Of a DNA stretch of 64,000 nt, positions 36,323-44,576 are shown one piece after another (within the stretch, counting starts at the first letter, position 1; each line of letters opens with the position of its first letter). Source of the stretch: Pedobacter sp. Leaf216 (GTDB lineage Bacteria; Bacteroidota; Bacteroidia; Sphingobacteriales; Sphingobacteriaceae); contig NZ_LMKM01000035.1 of NCBI RefSeq assembly GCF_001421515.1, positions 148,943-212,942 of the forward strand. The letters are read 5' to 3'. A model generated the notes under the pieces. That model saw only the letters and a list, made by a program, of their open reading frames with translations. It was not told where the DNA came from and did no database searches. Position numbers and translations under genes: made by a program.

Positions 36323-37276
36323 ATGAAGATTAAGAACGAAACCAAAGTAGGTATTTTAGCTGCATTTGCCATTGCTTTATTGATTATTGGATATAATTTT
36401 TTAAAAGGGAACTCCATTTTTTCAAGCGAAACAACATTATATGCAAAATATACCCGTGTTGATGGTTTAACAGTATCAAAACCTATACTTATTAACGGTT
36501 ACCAGATTGGCCGTGTTGCAAAACTAGAATTACAACAGGACGGTACTGTAATTGCAACTTTAAGTGTAAACAGTAAATACGAAATTCCGGAAAATAGTAT
36601 TGCCCGTTTAGAAGGTACTGATCTTTTAGGTAGCAAAGCTATTGTAATGTCGTTAGGCGATTCAAAAAAGATGGCTGAAGATGGTTATACCTTAAATGCA
36701 AACGTTGAAAAAGGATTAATGGAGCAGGTTCAGCCAGTTCAAAAGAAAGCTGAATTGATTATTGGTAAAATGGACTCTATTTTAAGCAGTGTGAATTCCA
36801 TTCTTAATCCCAATTTCCAGAAAAATGTAGATAAAAGTTTTAACAGCATCGCGGGTACACTGGCTTCATTAGAAACCACTTCGAAAAAAGTTGATGGTTT
36901 GGTTGGTTCAGAAAGTAAACGTATAGAAGCTATTTTTAGAAATGTTGAAGGGATAACTGCCAACTTAAATAATAACAATCAGAAAATAAGCGATATTTTA
37001 ACTAATATTAATACGGTTACCGATAAATTTGCAGCCGCCAACTTTAAACAAACTTTGGATAACGCAAACAATGCAATTGCTGATTTGCAAAGTGTAATTT
37101 CGGGTATTAAAGATGGAAAAGGAAGTTTAGGTTTATTGTTAAATGATGATAAAATGTATCAGAATTTAAACAACGCTTCAAAAAATCTTGATGAGTTGAT
37201 GATTGATTTAAAAGCTAATCCTAAACGTTACGTTCACTTCTCTGTATTTGGTGGTGGAAATAAAAAAGATAAATAG
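36323..37276 (+). CDS. MCE-family (MlaD-like) lipid transport protein
   Basis: 317 residues. One N-terminal membrane helix (about 8-27, VGILAAFAIALLIIGYNFL) anchors a single MCE domain (about 37-115, with TRVDGLTVSKPILINGYQIG). A long helical part follows (about 130-290) with Asn-rich heptad-like repeats (NLNNNNQKISDILTNI, LDNANNAIADLQSVI). Such proteins form hexamers that pass lipids across the periplasm with an ABC transporter. The permease and ATPase genes are not in the window, although MCE genes often sit with them. It is about 165 bases downstream of the amidase pair. Confidence 0.9.
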   Translation: MKIKNETKVGILAAFAIALLIIGYNFLKGNSIFSSETTLYAKYTRVDGLTVSKPILINGYQIGRVAKLELQQDGTVIATLSVNSKYEIPENSIARLEGTDLLGSKAIVMSLGDSKKMAEDGYTLNANVEKGLMEQVQPVQKKAELIIGKMDSILSSVNSILNPNFQKNVDKSFNSIAGTLASLETTSKKVDGLVGSESKRIEAIFRNVEGITANLNNNNQKISDILTNINTVTDKFAAANFKQTLDNANNAIADLQSVISGIKDGKGSLGLLLNDDKMYQNLNNASKNLDELMIDLKANPKRYVHFSVFGGGNKKDK

Positions 37277-37293
37277 TAAATTTTTAATTTATG

Positions 37294-37330
37294 AAAAAGC
37301 CTTACATTTTTAAATTGTAAGGCTTTTTTT
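37294..37330 (+). terminator. Terminator of the MCE gene
   Basis: AAAAAGCCTTACA pairs with TGTAAGGCTTTTTTT across a 9-base A/T loop. Confidence 0.9.
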
Positions 37331-37411
37331 ATGCGCTTTTAATTCCGTTTGCTTCAGTCTTGAAGGACAGGAATACTAAGAAATGTGGAATTCTCAAGTG
37401 CCATCCTGAGC

Positions 37412-37513
37412 GGAATCGAAAGATAATTATTGGAGAAAAGTATTACTCTAAATGCTAATTTGTTTTATAAAAATCAAAAGCATTAGGATTCCCGCCTGCG
37501 CGAGAATGACGAC
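37412..37513 (+). repeat. 102-bp direct repeat, copy 1
   Basis: It begins GGAATCGAAAGATAATTATT and ends GCGCGAGAATGACGAC. Copy 2 at 37732 differs at about a dozen positions, mostly transitions. The preceding CATCCTGAGC matches a dispersed intergenic repeat known from many genomes. Confidence 0.8.
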
Positions 37514-37610
37514 TTTGTTAGATAAATTTGTTTATGATACTGAATAAAACGTAGTCAAGAAATGCGTTTAAATAAATCTCCCGCTTCGCTTAAGCAAATA
37601 TAAGTTAAAT

Positions 37611-37701
37611 CGTCATTGCGAGAAGGCTTTTTCAGCCGACGAAGCAATCTTTATGGCAAGGCTCACTAACATTAAAGATTGCTTCGTACCTGGCAGTGAC
37701 G
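37611..37701. repeat. Large inverted repeat of the dispersed CGTCATTGCGAG...GAAGCAATC class
   Basis: The arms CGAAGCAATCTTTA (37640-37653) and its complement (37673-37686) are perfect. The ends CGTCATTGCGAG and CTGGCAGTGACG add an imperfect outer stem. A half-copy lies at 54697-54730. Confidence 0.75.
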
Positions 37702-37731
37702 ACCGCTTTACTGAAGCCTGTTAATGGTAGC

Positions 37732-37833
37732 GGAGTCGAAGGATAATTATCGGAGAAAAGTATCACTCTAAACGCCAATTTATTTTATAAAAATCAAAAG
37801 CACTAGGATTCCCGCATGCGCGAGAATGAAGAC
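37732..37833 (+). repeat. 102-bp direct repeat, copy 2
   Basis: It starts GGAGTCGAAGGATAATTATC and shows the same order of conserved blocks as copy 1. It ends 83 bases before the RNase Z stop. Confidence 0.8.
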
Positions 37834-37916
37834 GATATTAGGTCACGCAAAAAGATCATTATGACTAATTGCCTTCCATCCTCTGTGCATTCCTCTGTAA
37901 ACTTTGTGGTAAAAAA

Positions 37917-38825
37917 TTATAACTGGAAAGTCCTGCCTTCAACCGCCAACTCCGTATTCTCAAAAACAGATTGTGCTTCTTCCAAAAGCATTTGTAAGGT
38001 TTTATAACGCGAAGAAAAATGTCCGATGAGTAATTTCTTTACCCCGTTGATTTTAGCCACTTCTCCTGCCTGCAAAGCGGTAGTATGGTGTGTTTCATTA
38101 GCTCGATCTAAAAGCTCGTGTAGAAACGTTGCTTCATGATATAACGTATCGCAGTTTTTTATAGAAGAAAAATAACTTTCGTCAAACAAAGTATCAGAAC
38201 AGTAGGCATAACATCTCGGTGGATCAGCATCTGTGGTATAATCTGCACTTCGCAGGATCTCTCCATTTGGCAGTTCTACATCCACTCCTTTTTTTAAGGC
38301 CGTGTAATAAGCAACGGGTACATCGTATGTTTTTTCTTTAATTAGCTTACGTTGACGTTTTTTTTGCTGAAAAATGAAGCCCGTGGTAGGAATACGATGA
38401 TTTAAAACAATTGTTTTAACTGTTAAATCACTATTCTCGAAAATTTGTACCGGTTGATCTGCTTCGATTGGAAAAAACTCGATTGGATACCTCAATATGG
38501 TATCGGAATATTTGAATTGAACTTCAAGAATTTCCAACAACGGTTTAGGTCCAAATATCTGCATGGGCTTGGTCCGGCCGTTTAAATGCAGGCTTGATAA
38601 TAACCCGATTAATCCAAAATAATGGTCGCCATGTAAATGACTGATAAAAATATAGTCAATCCGGGTAGCCTTTAGGTTGTATTTGGTTAATTGTTGCTGT
38701 GTGCCTTCCCCACAATCAATCAGGTAATATTTTTCATTACAATTTAGCAGCTGTGCCGATGGGTTCCTGTTGAATACAGGTGTAGCAGAACTGCTTCCTA
38801 AAATTGTAACTTCAAATTTCATCAT
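37917..38825 (-). CDS. rnz: Ribonuclease Z
   Basis: 302 residues. Metal-binding motifs: FISHLHGDHYFGL (HxHxDH), TLYHEATF and THHTTALQAG, and the C-terminal LIGHFSSRY. The start MMKFEVTILGSSSATP is typical; the second Met is also possible. It is a long-arm tRNase Z that removes the 3' trailer from tRNA precursors. The gene is separated from the upstream STAS gene by a terminator, so it probably has its own promoter. Confidence 0.95.
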   Translation of the reverse strand: MMKFEVTILGSSSATPVFNRNPSAQLLNCNEKYYLIDCGEGTQQQLTKYNLKATRIDYIFISHLHGDHYFGLIGLLSSLHLNGRTKPMQIFGPKPLLEILEVQFKYSDTILRYPIEFFPIEADQPVQIFENSDLTVKTIVLNHRIPTTGFIFQQKKRQRKLIKEKTYDVPVAYYTALKKGVDVELPNGEILRSADYTTDADPPRCYAYCSDTLFDESYFSSIKNCDTLYHEATFLHELLDRANETHHTTALQAGEVAKINGVKKLLIGHFSSRYKTLQMLLEEAQSVFENTELAVEGRTFQL

Positions 38826-38835
38826 GGTAAGATAT

Positions 38836-38870
38836 AAAAAGCCTCGTAGATTTTTATAAACTACGAGGCT
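38836..38870 (-). terminator. Terminator of the STAS-domain gene
   Basis: On the minus strand AGCCTCGTAG pairs with CTACGAGGCT across an 11-base loop and is followed by TTTTA. Confidence 0.85.
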
Positions 38871-38891
38871 AGAATGTTATGTAAACTATAG

Positions 38892-39269
38892 TTATTTAGC
38901 GCCTCTGAACTCTTTCTCCAACTCATCCATAAAAATGAAATCTGTTGCTTCCTCTAATGTATTAACAAACGTTACAGACTGGAATATGTTTGATAATTCT
39001 ATAATTGATGCAAGCTCGTCGTTAATTCCGGTTACAATAAATAAACCTCCGGCTGATTTACAAAGTCGATCACCAACCAATAAGCAGCTTAAATCCTGCG
39101 CATCATTACACTCGGTAACATGACTTAAATCAACGATAATATTCTGAAATCCTTCTGCATTAAGTAAATAGAATTCGGATTTTAAGCCGGGTGCATTATC
39201 GTTTGTAAACTTAGTTTCTTCTAACTTTAAGGTTACATATTTATCGTGTTTATCTACTGAAAATTTCAT
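38892..39269 (-). CDS. STAS-domain protein (anti-sigma factor antagonist-like)
   Basis: 125 residues. The fold pattern of SpoIIAA/RsbV-type STAS domains is visible: MKFSVDKHDKYVTLKLEE, NIIVDLSHVTECNDAQDLSC and SAGGLFIVTGIND. The site that normally holds the phosphorylated serine (D-S-x-G) reads ECNDAQD, so kinase control by phosphorylation there is unlikely. It ends with a short acidic/charged tail (MDELEKEFRG). It may bind a partner protein constitutively. It lies 43 bases downstream of purC, probably on the same transcript. Confidence 0.8.
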   Translation of the reverse strand: MKFSVDKHDKYVTLKLEETKFTNDNAPGLKSEFYLLNAEGFQNIIVDLSHVTECNDAQDLSCLLVGDRLCKSAGGLFIVTGINDELASIIELSNIFQSVTFVNTLEEATDFIFMDELEKEFRGAK

Positions 39270-39312
39270 CTCTCTGATCTTTATTTTACTAATGTATAAA
39301 TTTCTTTCGAAT

Positions 39313-40257
39313 TTAAAGTGTTTCTAAAGCCTTTAAAACATTCGCTCCAATACGGCTTGAAATGGCATCAGCATCAGCTTTTATAAATGTTTCTCCTACA
39401 ATTTGTTCGTAAAGTTCAATGTATCTTTCTGAAATTGAATTAACAATTTCTGGTGTCATTTCTGGCACAACCTGACCATCTTTTCCCTGAAAACCATTTT
39501 CTATCAGCCATTTTCTTACAAATTCTTTCGAAAGTTGTTTCTGAGGCTCATTACTATTTTGGCGATCCTGGTATCCTTCTTCATAAAAATACCGCGATGA
39601 ATCCGGGGTATGAATCTCATCTATCAAGTAGATTACACCATCAGCAACTCCAAACTCATATTTTGTGTCTACCAATATCAATCCACTTTTTGCAGCAATC
39701 TCAGTTCCACGTTGATACAATGCATAGGTATAATCTTCTAATTTCTCGTAATCGGTAATAGAAACTATACCCTTTGCCAAAATATCTTCTTTTGATATAT
39801 CTTCATCATGCCCTACTGAAGCCTTTGTTGTTGGGGTAATAATCGGCTGAGGCAATTTGTCGTTTTCTTTTAAGCCATCTGGTAAGGCAACGCCGCAAAC
39901 CGAACGTTTTCCAGCACTGTATTCTCTCCACGCATGTCCGGCTAAATAACCTCTGATAACCATTTCTACCTTAAATGGTTCGCAAATACGGCCAATGGTA
40001 ACCATCGGATCTGGAACAGCTAAAACCCAGTTGGGAACGATATCTTGAGTGGCTGCTAAAAATTTAGCTGCAATTTGGTTTAATACCTGTCCTTTAAATG
40101 GAATGGCTTCGGGCAATACAACATCAAAAGCAGAAATGCGATCTGATACTACCATAACCATAAATTGATCGGCTATAGTATATACATCCCGAACTTTACC
40201 TTTGTAAAAATTACTTTGATTTGGGAAATTAAAATGGGTTTCTTTTAGTGCTTTCAT
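39313..40257 (-). CDS. purC: Phosphoribosylaminoimidazole-succinocarboxamide synthase
   Basis: 314 residues, the longer type seen in Bacteroidota and yeast. Motifs are FYKGKVRDVYTI (nucleotide binding), VVSDRISAFDVVLPE, EMVIRGYLAGHAWREY and LVDTKYEFG. The C-terminal region holds DSSRYF. It joins aspartate to CAIR in step eight of purine synthesis. The other purine genes are elsewhere. The STAS gene follows closely. Confidence 0.97.
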   Translation of the reverse strand: MKALKETHFNFPNQSNFYKGKVRDVYTIADQFMVMVVSDRISAFDVVLPEAIPFKGQVLNQIAAKFLAATQDIVPNWVLAVPDPMVTIGRICEPFKVEMVIRGYLAGHAWREYSAGKRSVCGVALPDGLKENDKLPQPIITPTTKASVGHDEDISKEDILAKGIVSITDYEKLEDYTYALYQRGTEIAAKSGLILVDTKYEFGVADGVIYLIDEIHTPDSSRYFYEEGYQDRQNSNEPQKQLSKEFVRKWLIENGFQGKDGQVVPEMTPEIVNSISERYIELYEQIVGETFIKADADAISSRIGANVLKALETL

Positions 40258-40330
40258 GAGGGGATAAAAATAGGAAAAAAGTACGAAAGTCCGAAGACCA
40301 AGGTAAGAAGTCCGAAGATATAATTTATTA

Positions 40331-40361
40331 AAAACCCCCGCAGTTAATAAGCTACGGGGGG
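40331..40361 (-). terminator. Terminator of the 92-residue protein gene
   Basis: On the minus strand CCCCCCGTAGC pairs with GCGGGGG, followed by TTTTTA, directly after the stop codon. Confidence 0.8.
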
Positions 40362-40365
40362 TTGA

Positions 40366-40644
40366 TTATTTTAATTTATTCAATACCTCTTTAAAAGTTT
40401 TCGCTGAAATGGTGCTGATATTTTCATTCTTGATCTGAATTGTAATACGATCATCAATTTTAATCAACTGAAGCCTTCCTCTAAAGACGTGTGCCTGATC
40501 AATATTAACAAATTCGAACAGCTTTTTAAGTGTCTCCTTTTTACAAACCCATTCTTCATCAGTTTTTGAAATGATCAGCCTTATGGTATGAGGCAATTTT
40601 TCAAAAGAAAGCTTCAAATTATTTTCTAAATTAATACTTTCCAT
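40366..40644 (-). CDS. Hypothetical 92-residue protein
   Basis: I do not recognise this protein. It is 92 residues, charged, without signal peptide or membrane segment. It has alternating strand-like pieces (HTIRLIISKTDEEWVCKK, RLQLIKIDDRITIQIKNE) and a C-terminal helix (SAKTFKEVLNKLK). That would fit a small alpha/beta fold. It stands between phoH (94 bases upstream) and purC, with a strong terminator behind it. The codon use is like that of its neighbours, so it is probably real. Confidence 0.7.
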   Translation of the reverse strand: MESINLENNLKLSFEKLPHTIRLIISKTDEEWVCKKETLKKLFEFVNIDQAHVFRGRLQLIKIDDRITIQIKNENISTISAKTFKEVLNKLK

Positions 40645-40738
40645 AATTATGATGTAAGATGTATTGATGTAAGATAGATGATGTTTTTAAAAGACTTCAA
40701 TCTTTCCCGTTTTACATGATCCATCTTACATTTCCCAT

Positions 40739-41698
40739 TTACTGAATATCACCGTAAGCTTTCAGGATATCTTTTACCAGTTTATGCCTTACCACATCTT
40801 CTCCACTTAAATAGATAATATCTATACCTTTAATATCTTCTAAAATTCTAAGACCATTAAATAAGCCCGACATTTGTTTCTTAGGTAAATCAATCTGGGT
40901 AACATCTCCAGTTACAATAAACTTAGCGGTTGGGCCCATACGTGTTAAAAACATTTTTAGCTGCATGTCTGTTGCGTTTTGGGCTTCATCCAAAATCACA
41001 AAGCAATTGTCTAAAGTACGGCCACGCATAAATGCAAGCGGTGCAATTTCAATTGTACGGTTTTCGATGTAGAATTTCAATTTCTCAGCAGGGATCATAT
41101 CATCCAATGCATCGTAAAGCGGGCGTAAATAGGGATCAATTTTTTCTTTTAAATCACCAGGTAAAAAACCAAGGTTCTCTCCTGCTTCAACAGCCGGACG
41201 GGTTAAAATGATGCGTTTAATTTCCTTGTTTTTTAAAGCCCTCACGGCTAAAGCTACTGCGGTATATGTTTTTCCTGTTCCGGCAGGACCAATGGCAAAT
41301 AAGATATCGTTTTTGGCAATACTGCTCACCATTTTACGCTGATTTGCTGTTCTTGCCTTAACTAAAAGACCATTTGTACCAAAAACAATAACTTCTCCAC
41401 CGCCTCCGGTAGGTTGTTCTACATCTTTTTTTACTACACCGGCTGCTTTTGCACCAAGTATAGATTCTACATCATTATTGGTAAGTGAGCTATATTTTTC
41501 GAGGTGTGCAATAAGCTGGTTAAACTTATCCTCGAAAGCCTTAAGTTCCTGTTCATCACCGAGAACCTTAACATCACTTCCTCTCGCTACCAGTTTCAAC
41601 TTCGCGAAAGCACCTTTAATCATTTCGTAATTCTCGTTATTCGGGCCCCAAAAGTGAGCGGGATTTACGGTATCCAGGGTTAATTTTAATTCGTTCAA
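40739..41698 (-). CDS. PhoH-family ATPase
   Basis: 319 residues. The N-terminal region (about 1-120) is a KH-like RNA-binding part. The ATPase domain has Walker A GPAGTGKTYTAVAL, Walker B with CFVILDEAQNATDMQLKMF and the sensor segment KFIVTGDVTQIDLPKKQMSG. PhoH-like proteins are helicase-like RNA-associated ATPases, often linked to YbeY in rRNA maturation. It is a single gene, diverging from the SAM hydrolase gene. Confidence 0.95.
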   Translation of the reverse strand: MNELKLTLDTVNPAHFWGPNNENYEMIKGAFAKLKLVARGSDVKVLGDEQELKAFEDKFNQLIAHLEKYSSLTNNDVESILGAKAAGVVKKDVEQPTGGGGEVIVFGTNGLLVKARTANQRKMVSSIAKNDILFAIGPAGTGKTYTAVALAVRALKNKEIKRIILTRPAVEAGENLGFLPGDLKEKIDPYLRPLYDALDDMIPAEKLKFYIENRTIEIAPLAFMRGRTLDNCFVILDEAQNATDMQLKMFLTRMGPTAKFIVTGDVTQIDLPKKQMSGLFNGLRILEDIKGIDIIYLSGEDVVRHKLVKDILKAYGDIQ

Positions 41699-41801
41699 AC
41701 TGTAGTATTTTAAAAAGTTATCGGGGTATATTAATTAAAATTTGAATATTTGCAGACGCTTAGGCCTGTACACAAGAATAAGCAATAATAATGAATTTTT
41801 A

Positions 41802-42581
41802 ATGGGGATAATTACTTTAACAACAGATTTAGGTTCGAAAGATTTTTACCAGAGTGCCCTTAAAGGTAGTCTGTTGAGTCTTATGCCTAATGTTAATTTA
41901 GTTGATATTACCCATGAGGTTCCATCTTTCAATATTTCATACGCGGCATTCGTATTAAAAAACGCATATCCCTACTTTCCAAAAAATACGGTACATTTAA
42001 TCGGTATCGATTCTGTTTACAGCGAAAATACTAAATATATTGCCGTAAAGCACCGGGATCATTATTTTGTAGGTGCCGATAATGGTATTTTTTCACTGCT
42101 ATTTGATGACATTCCAGAAGATGTAGTAGAGCTGAATATTATGCAGGATCTGAAATATTTACACTTTCCGTTGGTTGATATTTTCGTTAAAGCAGCCACA
42201 CATCTTGCCAAAGGCGGAAAGCTGAAAGATATAGGTTTACCTGTAGCAGAGATTGAGCAGAAGATGCTTTTACACCCTGTTATTGAGCGCGATGTGATCC
42301 GTGGAAGTGTGGTTTATATAGATACTTTTTGCAACGTAATTACGAACATTACGAAAGATCTTTTTACTAAGATTCAAAAAAACAGGGATTTTACTTTGTA
42401 CTTTAGAAAGAGTGAAACCATCACCCAGTTGAGCTGGCATTACAACGAAGTGCAGGAAGGTGAAAAACTTTGCCTTTTTGGTATAAGTAACCATTTGGAA
42501 ATTGCCATTAATAAAGGAAAAGCCAGTGGATTATTGGGTTTACATTTAGGTGATATTGTACGGGTTGAGTTTCATCCTTAA
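41802..42581 (+). CDS. SAM hydrolase (S-adenosyl-L-methionine hydroxide adenosyltransferase, DUF62 family)
   Basis: 259 residues from the ATG at 41802, which directly starts the family sequence MGIITLTTDLGSKDFYQ. An upstream ATG at 41742 adds 20 residues outside the fold. Family residues are the substrate-binding Asp in TTDLG, HEVPSFNISYAAF, and VGADNGIFSLLF (Asp-Asn). The C-terminal beta-barrel part carries IDTFCNVITNI. Members hydrolyse S-adenosylmethionine to adenosine and methionine using hydroxide; the related fluorinase and chlorinase use halide. Physiological role in Bacteroidota is not established. Confidence 0.93.
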   Translation: MGIITLTTDLGSKDFYQSALKGSLLSLMPNVNLVDITHEVPSFNISYAAFVLKNAYPYFPKNTVHLIGIDSVYSENTKYIAVKHRDHYFVGADNGIFSLLFDDIPEDVVELNIMQDLKYLHFPLVDIFVKAATHLAKGGKLKDIGLPVAEIEQKMLLHPVIERDVIRGSVVYIDTFCNVITNITKDLFTKIQKNRDFTLYFRKSETITQLSWHYNEVQEGEKLCLFGISNHLEIAINKGKASGLLGLHLGDIVRVEFHP

Positions 42582-42804
42582 CAAGCTGAAACCCCAAAGG
42601 TAAAAAACCAAAGAAAATATTAAAAAAAGGAAATTTCTCCAATTGCCGTCATTTGATTGGATGCAATAGCGATCTTAAGCTACATAGTCGAGAAAGCTTT
42701 CTAAATAGATAATTCGTTCTGCTATCGCTACCGTCCGAGACGATCATTTTCCTGAGCCAATTAACCAATAAAACAACTTCTACCCTTTTCGCGTTTATAT
42801 CCAC

Positions 42805-43323
42805 ATGAAGAAATATTTTTATCTGCTCTCGGTTATCTTTTTTAGTTTTCAGGCTTTTGCACAGCAAGATACAGTTGCTTATGCAGCTCAACGCGCAAAA
42901 GTAAATTCTTTATTAACGGAAAGGAGTACAAGATTTGGACAATATGATGAAAGTTTAAATCAACGTACAGGCATATTTGGCTGGCAAACAAAAAGGGATA
43001 TCAAAAATTCAAATGAGATACTCCGTCAGGTAGTGTTAACCGATAATAATATTTTTAAGGAACTGAAGACCTTGATGGATTATAAGGATTTGCAAAATCA
43101 ACAAAAAGTAGCGGTAGCTGATCATTCGCAAGAACGCATTGAACGTTATATGCAAACTATTAAAAAATTGCAGGATCAAAATGCACAGCTTAAAGAAGAT
43201 TTAGACAAAAAAAATAAAGGCGGCTTATCAACCTATATTATTGCTTTTTTAGTTTTAGTAATGGCAAGTGGGTTTTATTTTTTCAATAGAAAACTACAGA
43301 GGTATGAAAAAAGGACTGTTTAA
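42805..43323 (+). CDS. Hypothetical envelope protein with coiled coil and C-terminal membrane anchor
   Basis: 172 residues, not recognised as a named family. A signal peptide (LLSVIFFSFQAFAQ) is followed by helical sequence with a coiled-coil character (about 95-135, RIERYMQTIKKLQDQNAQL). One C-terminal membrane helix (about 145-162, YIIAFLVLVMASGFYFF) and a basic tail end the protein (RKLQRYEKRTV). The last 20 bases overlap the next small gene, so the two are translated together. Confidence 0.8.
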   Translation: MKKYFYLLSVIFFSFQAFAQQDTVAYAAQRAKVNSLLTERSTRFGQYDESLNQRTGIFGWQTKRDIKNSNEILRQVVLTDNNIFKELKTLMDYKDLQNQQKVAVADHSQERIERYMQTIKKLQDQNAQLKEDLDKKNKGGLSTYIIAFLVLVMASGFYFFNRKLQRYEKRTV

Positions 43324-43450
43324 AATCTTGGCAAAGATAAACAAGGCTGTTCTGCCAAGCTTGTATAAAAAAGACCCGAATAAGCTTACTACTTTTCAGA
43401 AAGCGATTTTAGGCTATCGGTATTGGGTTACAACAAACGCGTTGGACTAA
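43304..43450 (+). CDS. Conserved 48-residue basic protein
   Basis: 48 residues from the ATG at 43304, inside the end of the previous gene. It reads MKKGLFKILAKINKAVLP and ends LGYRYWVTTNALD. I recall similar short proteins in many Bacteroidota genomes, some carrying a label 'SsrA-binding protein' that seems transferred from a neighbouring gene; no smpB is present here. It is strongly basic with an amphipathic N-terminal helix, which would suit binding membranes or RNA. Function unknown. Confidence 0.65.
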   Translation: MKKGLFKILAKINKAVLPSLYKKDPNKLTTFQKAILGYRYWVTTNALD

Positions 43451-43457
43451 TTTAAAA

Positions 43458-43540
43458 AACCCTCACAGGTTTAATTCGTAGGTATTTATTTTTCAACGGC
43501 CTCACTAAGAGCTGCGCCGTTTTAAAACCTGTGAGGGGTT
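43458..43540. terminator. Bidirectional terminator with nested hairpin
   Basis: Outer arms AACCCTCACAGGTTT and AAACCTGTGAGGGGTT, inner arms AACGGC and GCCGTT. It sits between the convergent small gene and serA. Confidence 0.7.
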
Positions 43541-43549
43541 AAAATATTA

Positions 43550-44500
43550 TTATTTCTTAAAATGCTCAATAATCAATGTAGCCAATTCCGTACCAATACG
43601 TTCTTGTGCTTCGTTGGTTGATGCACCAATATGGGGTGTCAATGAGATTTTAGGATGTGTTAAAATTTCTGCCAATGGAGTTGGTTCGTTATCGAAAACA
43701 TCTAAACCAGCAAAAGAAACTTTACCAGAATTTAAAGCTTCGATTAAAGCAGGCTCATCAATTGTTCCTCCACGAGAACAGTTTACAATACCTACTCCGT
43801 TTTTCATTTTAGCAAATTCTTCTGCACCTAAAATTGGTTTATCCGCAAATGGGGTGTGCAAACTAAAGAAATCACTACCTGCAATTACCTCGTCTAACGA
43901 AACAGTTTTAATTGGAATACTTACTGATTTTCCGCCTTGAAACTCTAATGTAATTTCAGATTCTGAAGGATATAAATCGTAAGCCAAAACATTCATACCT
44001 AAGCCTAAAGCCACTTTTGCAGTAGCGCGACCGATACGACCGAAACCGATAATACCAATGGTTTTACCACTTAGCTCAGTTCCTTTGGCATAGGCTTTTT
44101 TGAGGTTGTTAAATTGTGTTGAACCTTCTACAGGCATTTTACGGTTAGCATCCTGTAAGAATCTAATCCCTGTAAACAAGTGTGAAAATACCAATTCAGC
44201 AACTGATAATGATGATGCAGCTGGAGTATTTACCACATTAACACCTTGACTGCGTGCATATTCCACATCAATATTATCCATACCAACTCCACCTCTTCCA
44301 ATTAATTTAATATTTGGAACGGCATCAATCAACTCTTTCCTAACTTTTGTTGCACTACGAACAGTAATTGCGTCGTAGTTTTTTAAAGCTTCTGCTAATT
44401 TATCTTGAGGAACGGTTTCAGTATCAACCTGAAAACCGGCTTTCTCTAATAATTCTTTTCCGATCGGATCAATCCCATCGTTTGCTAATATTTTAATCAT
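43550..44500 (-). CDS. serA: D-3-phosphoglycerate dehydrogenase (short form)
   Basis: 316 residues, lacking the ACT regulatory domain of the long enzymes. NAD-binding motif GIIGFGRIGRATAKVA. Catalytic residues in NCSRGGTIDEPAL (Arg), FDNEPTP (Glu) and PHIGASTNEAQ (His). The substrate motif NTPAASSLSVAELVFSHL is typical. It catalyses the first step of serine synthesis. Downstream of serC by about 75 bases, so the two form a serine operon; feedback inhibition by the usual ACT route is not expected. Confidence 0.93.
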   Translation of the reverse strand: MIKILANDGIDPIGKELLEKAGFQVDTETVPQDKLAEALKNYDAITVRSATKVRKELIDAVPNIKLIGRGGVGMDNIDVEYARSQGVNVVNTPAASSLSVAELVFSHLFTGIRFLQDANRKMPVEGSTQFNNLKKAYAKGTELSGKTIGIIGFGRIGRATAKVALGLGMNVLAYDLYPSESEITLEFQGGKSVSIPIKTVSLDEVIAGSDFFSLHTPFADKPILGAEEFAKMKNGVGIVNCSRGGTIDEPALIEALNSGKVSFAGLDVFDNEPTPLAEILTHPKISLTPHIGASTNEAQERIGTELATLIIEHFKK

Positions 44501-44576
44501 TTTATCTATGATTGCACAGCGTTAGTTGATTACTTCGACTAAAAATCGCAGTAATTATCTGTGGTTAAAATTTAAA

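Larger units (their letters stand above)
37277..37916. other. Repeat-rich 640-base intergenic region
   Basis: No protein gene. In order it contains the MCE terminator, a 102-bp direct repeat (37412-37513 and 37732-37833), a large inverted repeat at 37611-37701 between them, and degenerate sequence up to the RNase Z stop. Confidence 0.8.

Noticed and set aside
42582..42804. A possible inverted repeat (TAGCGAT...ATCGCTA) in the gap after the SAM hydrolase gene
   Set aside because: The arms are only 7 bases and far apart, with no second copy in the window; chance is likely.
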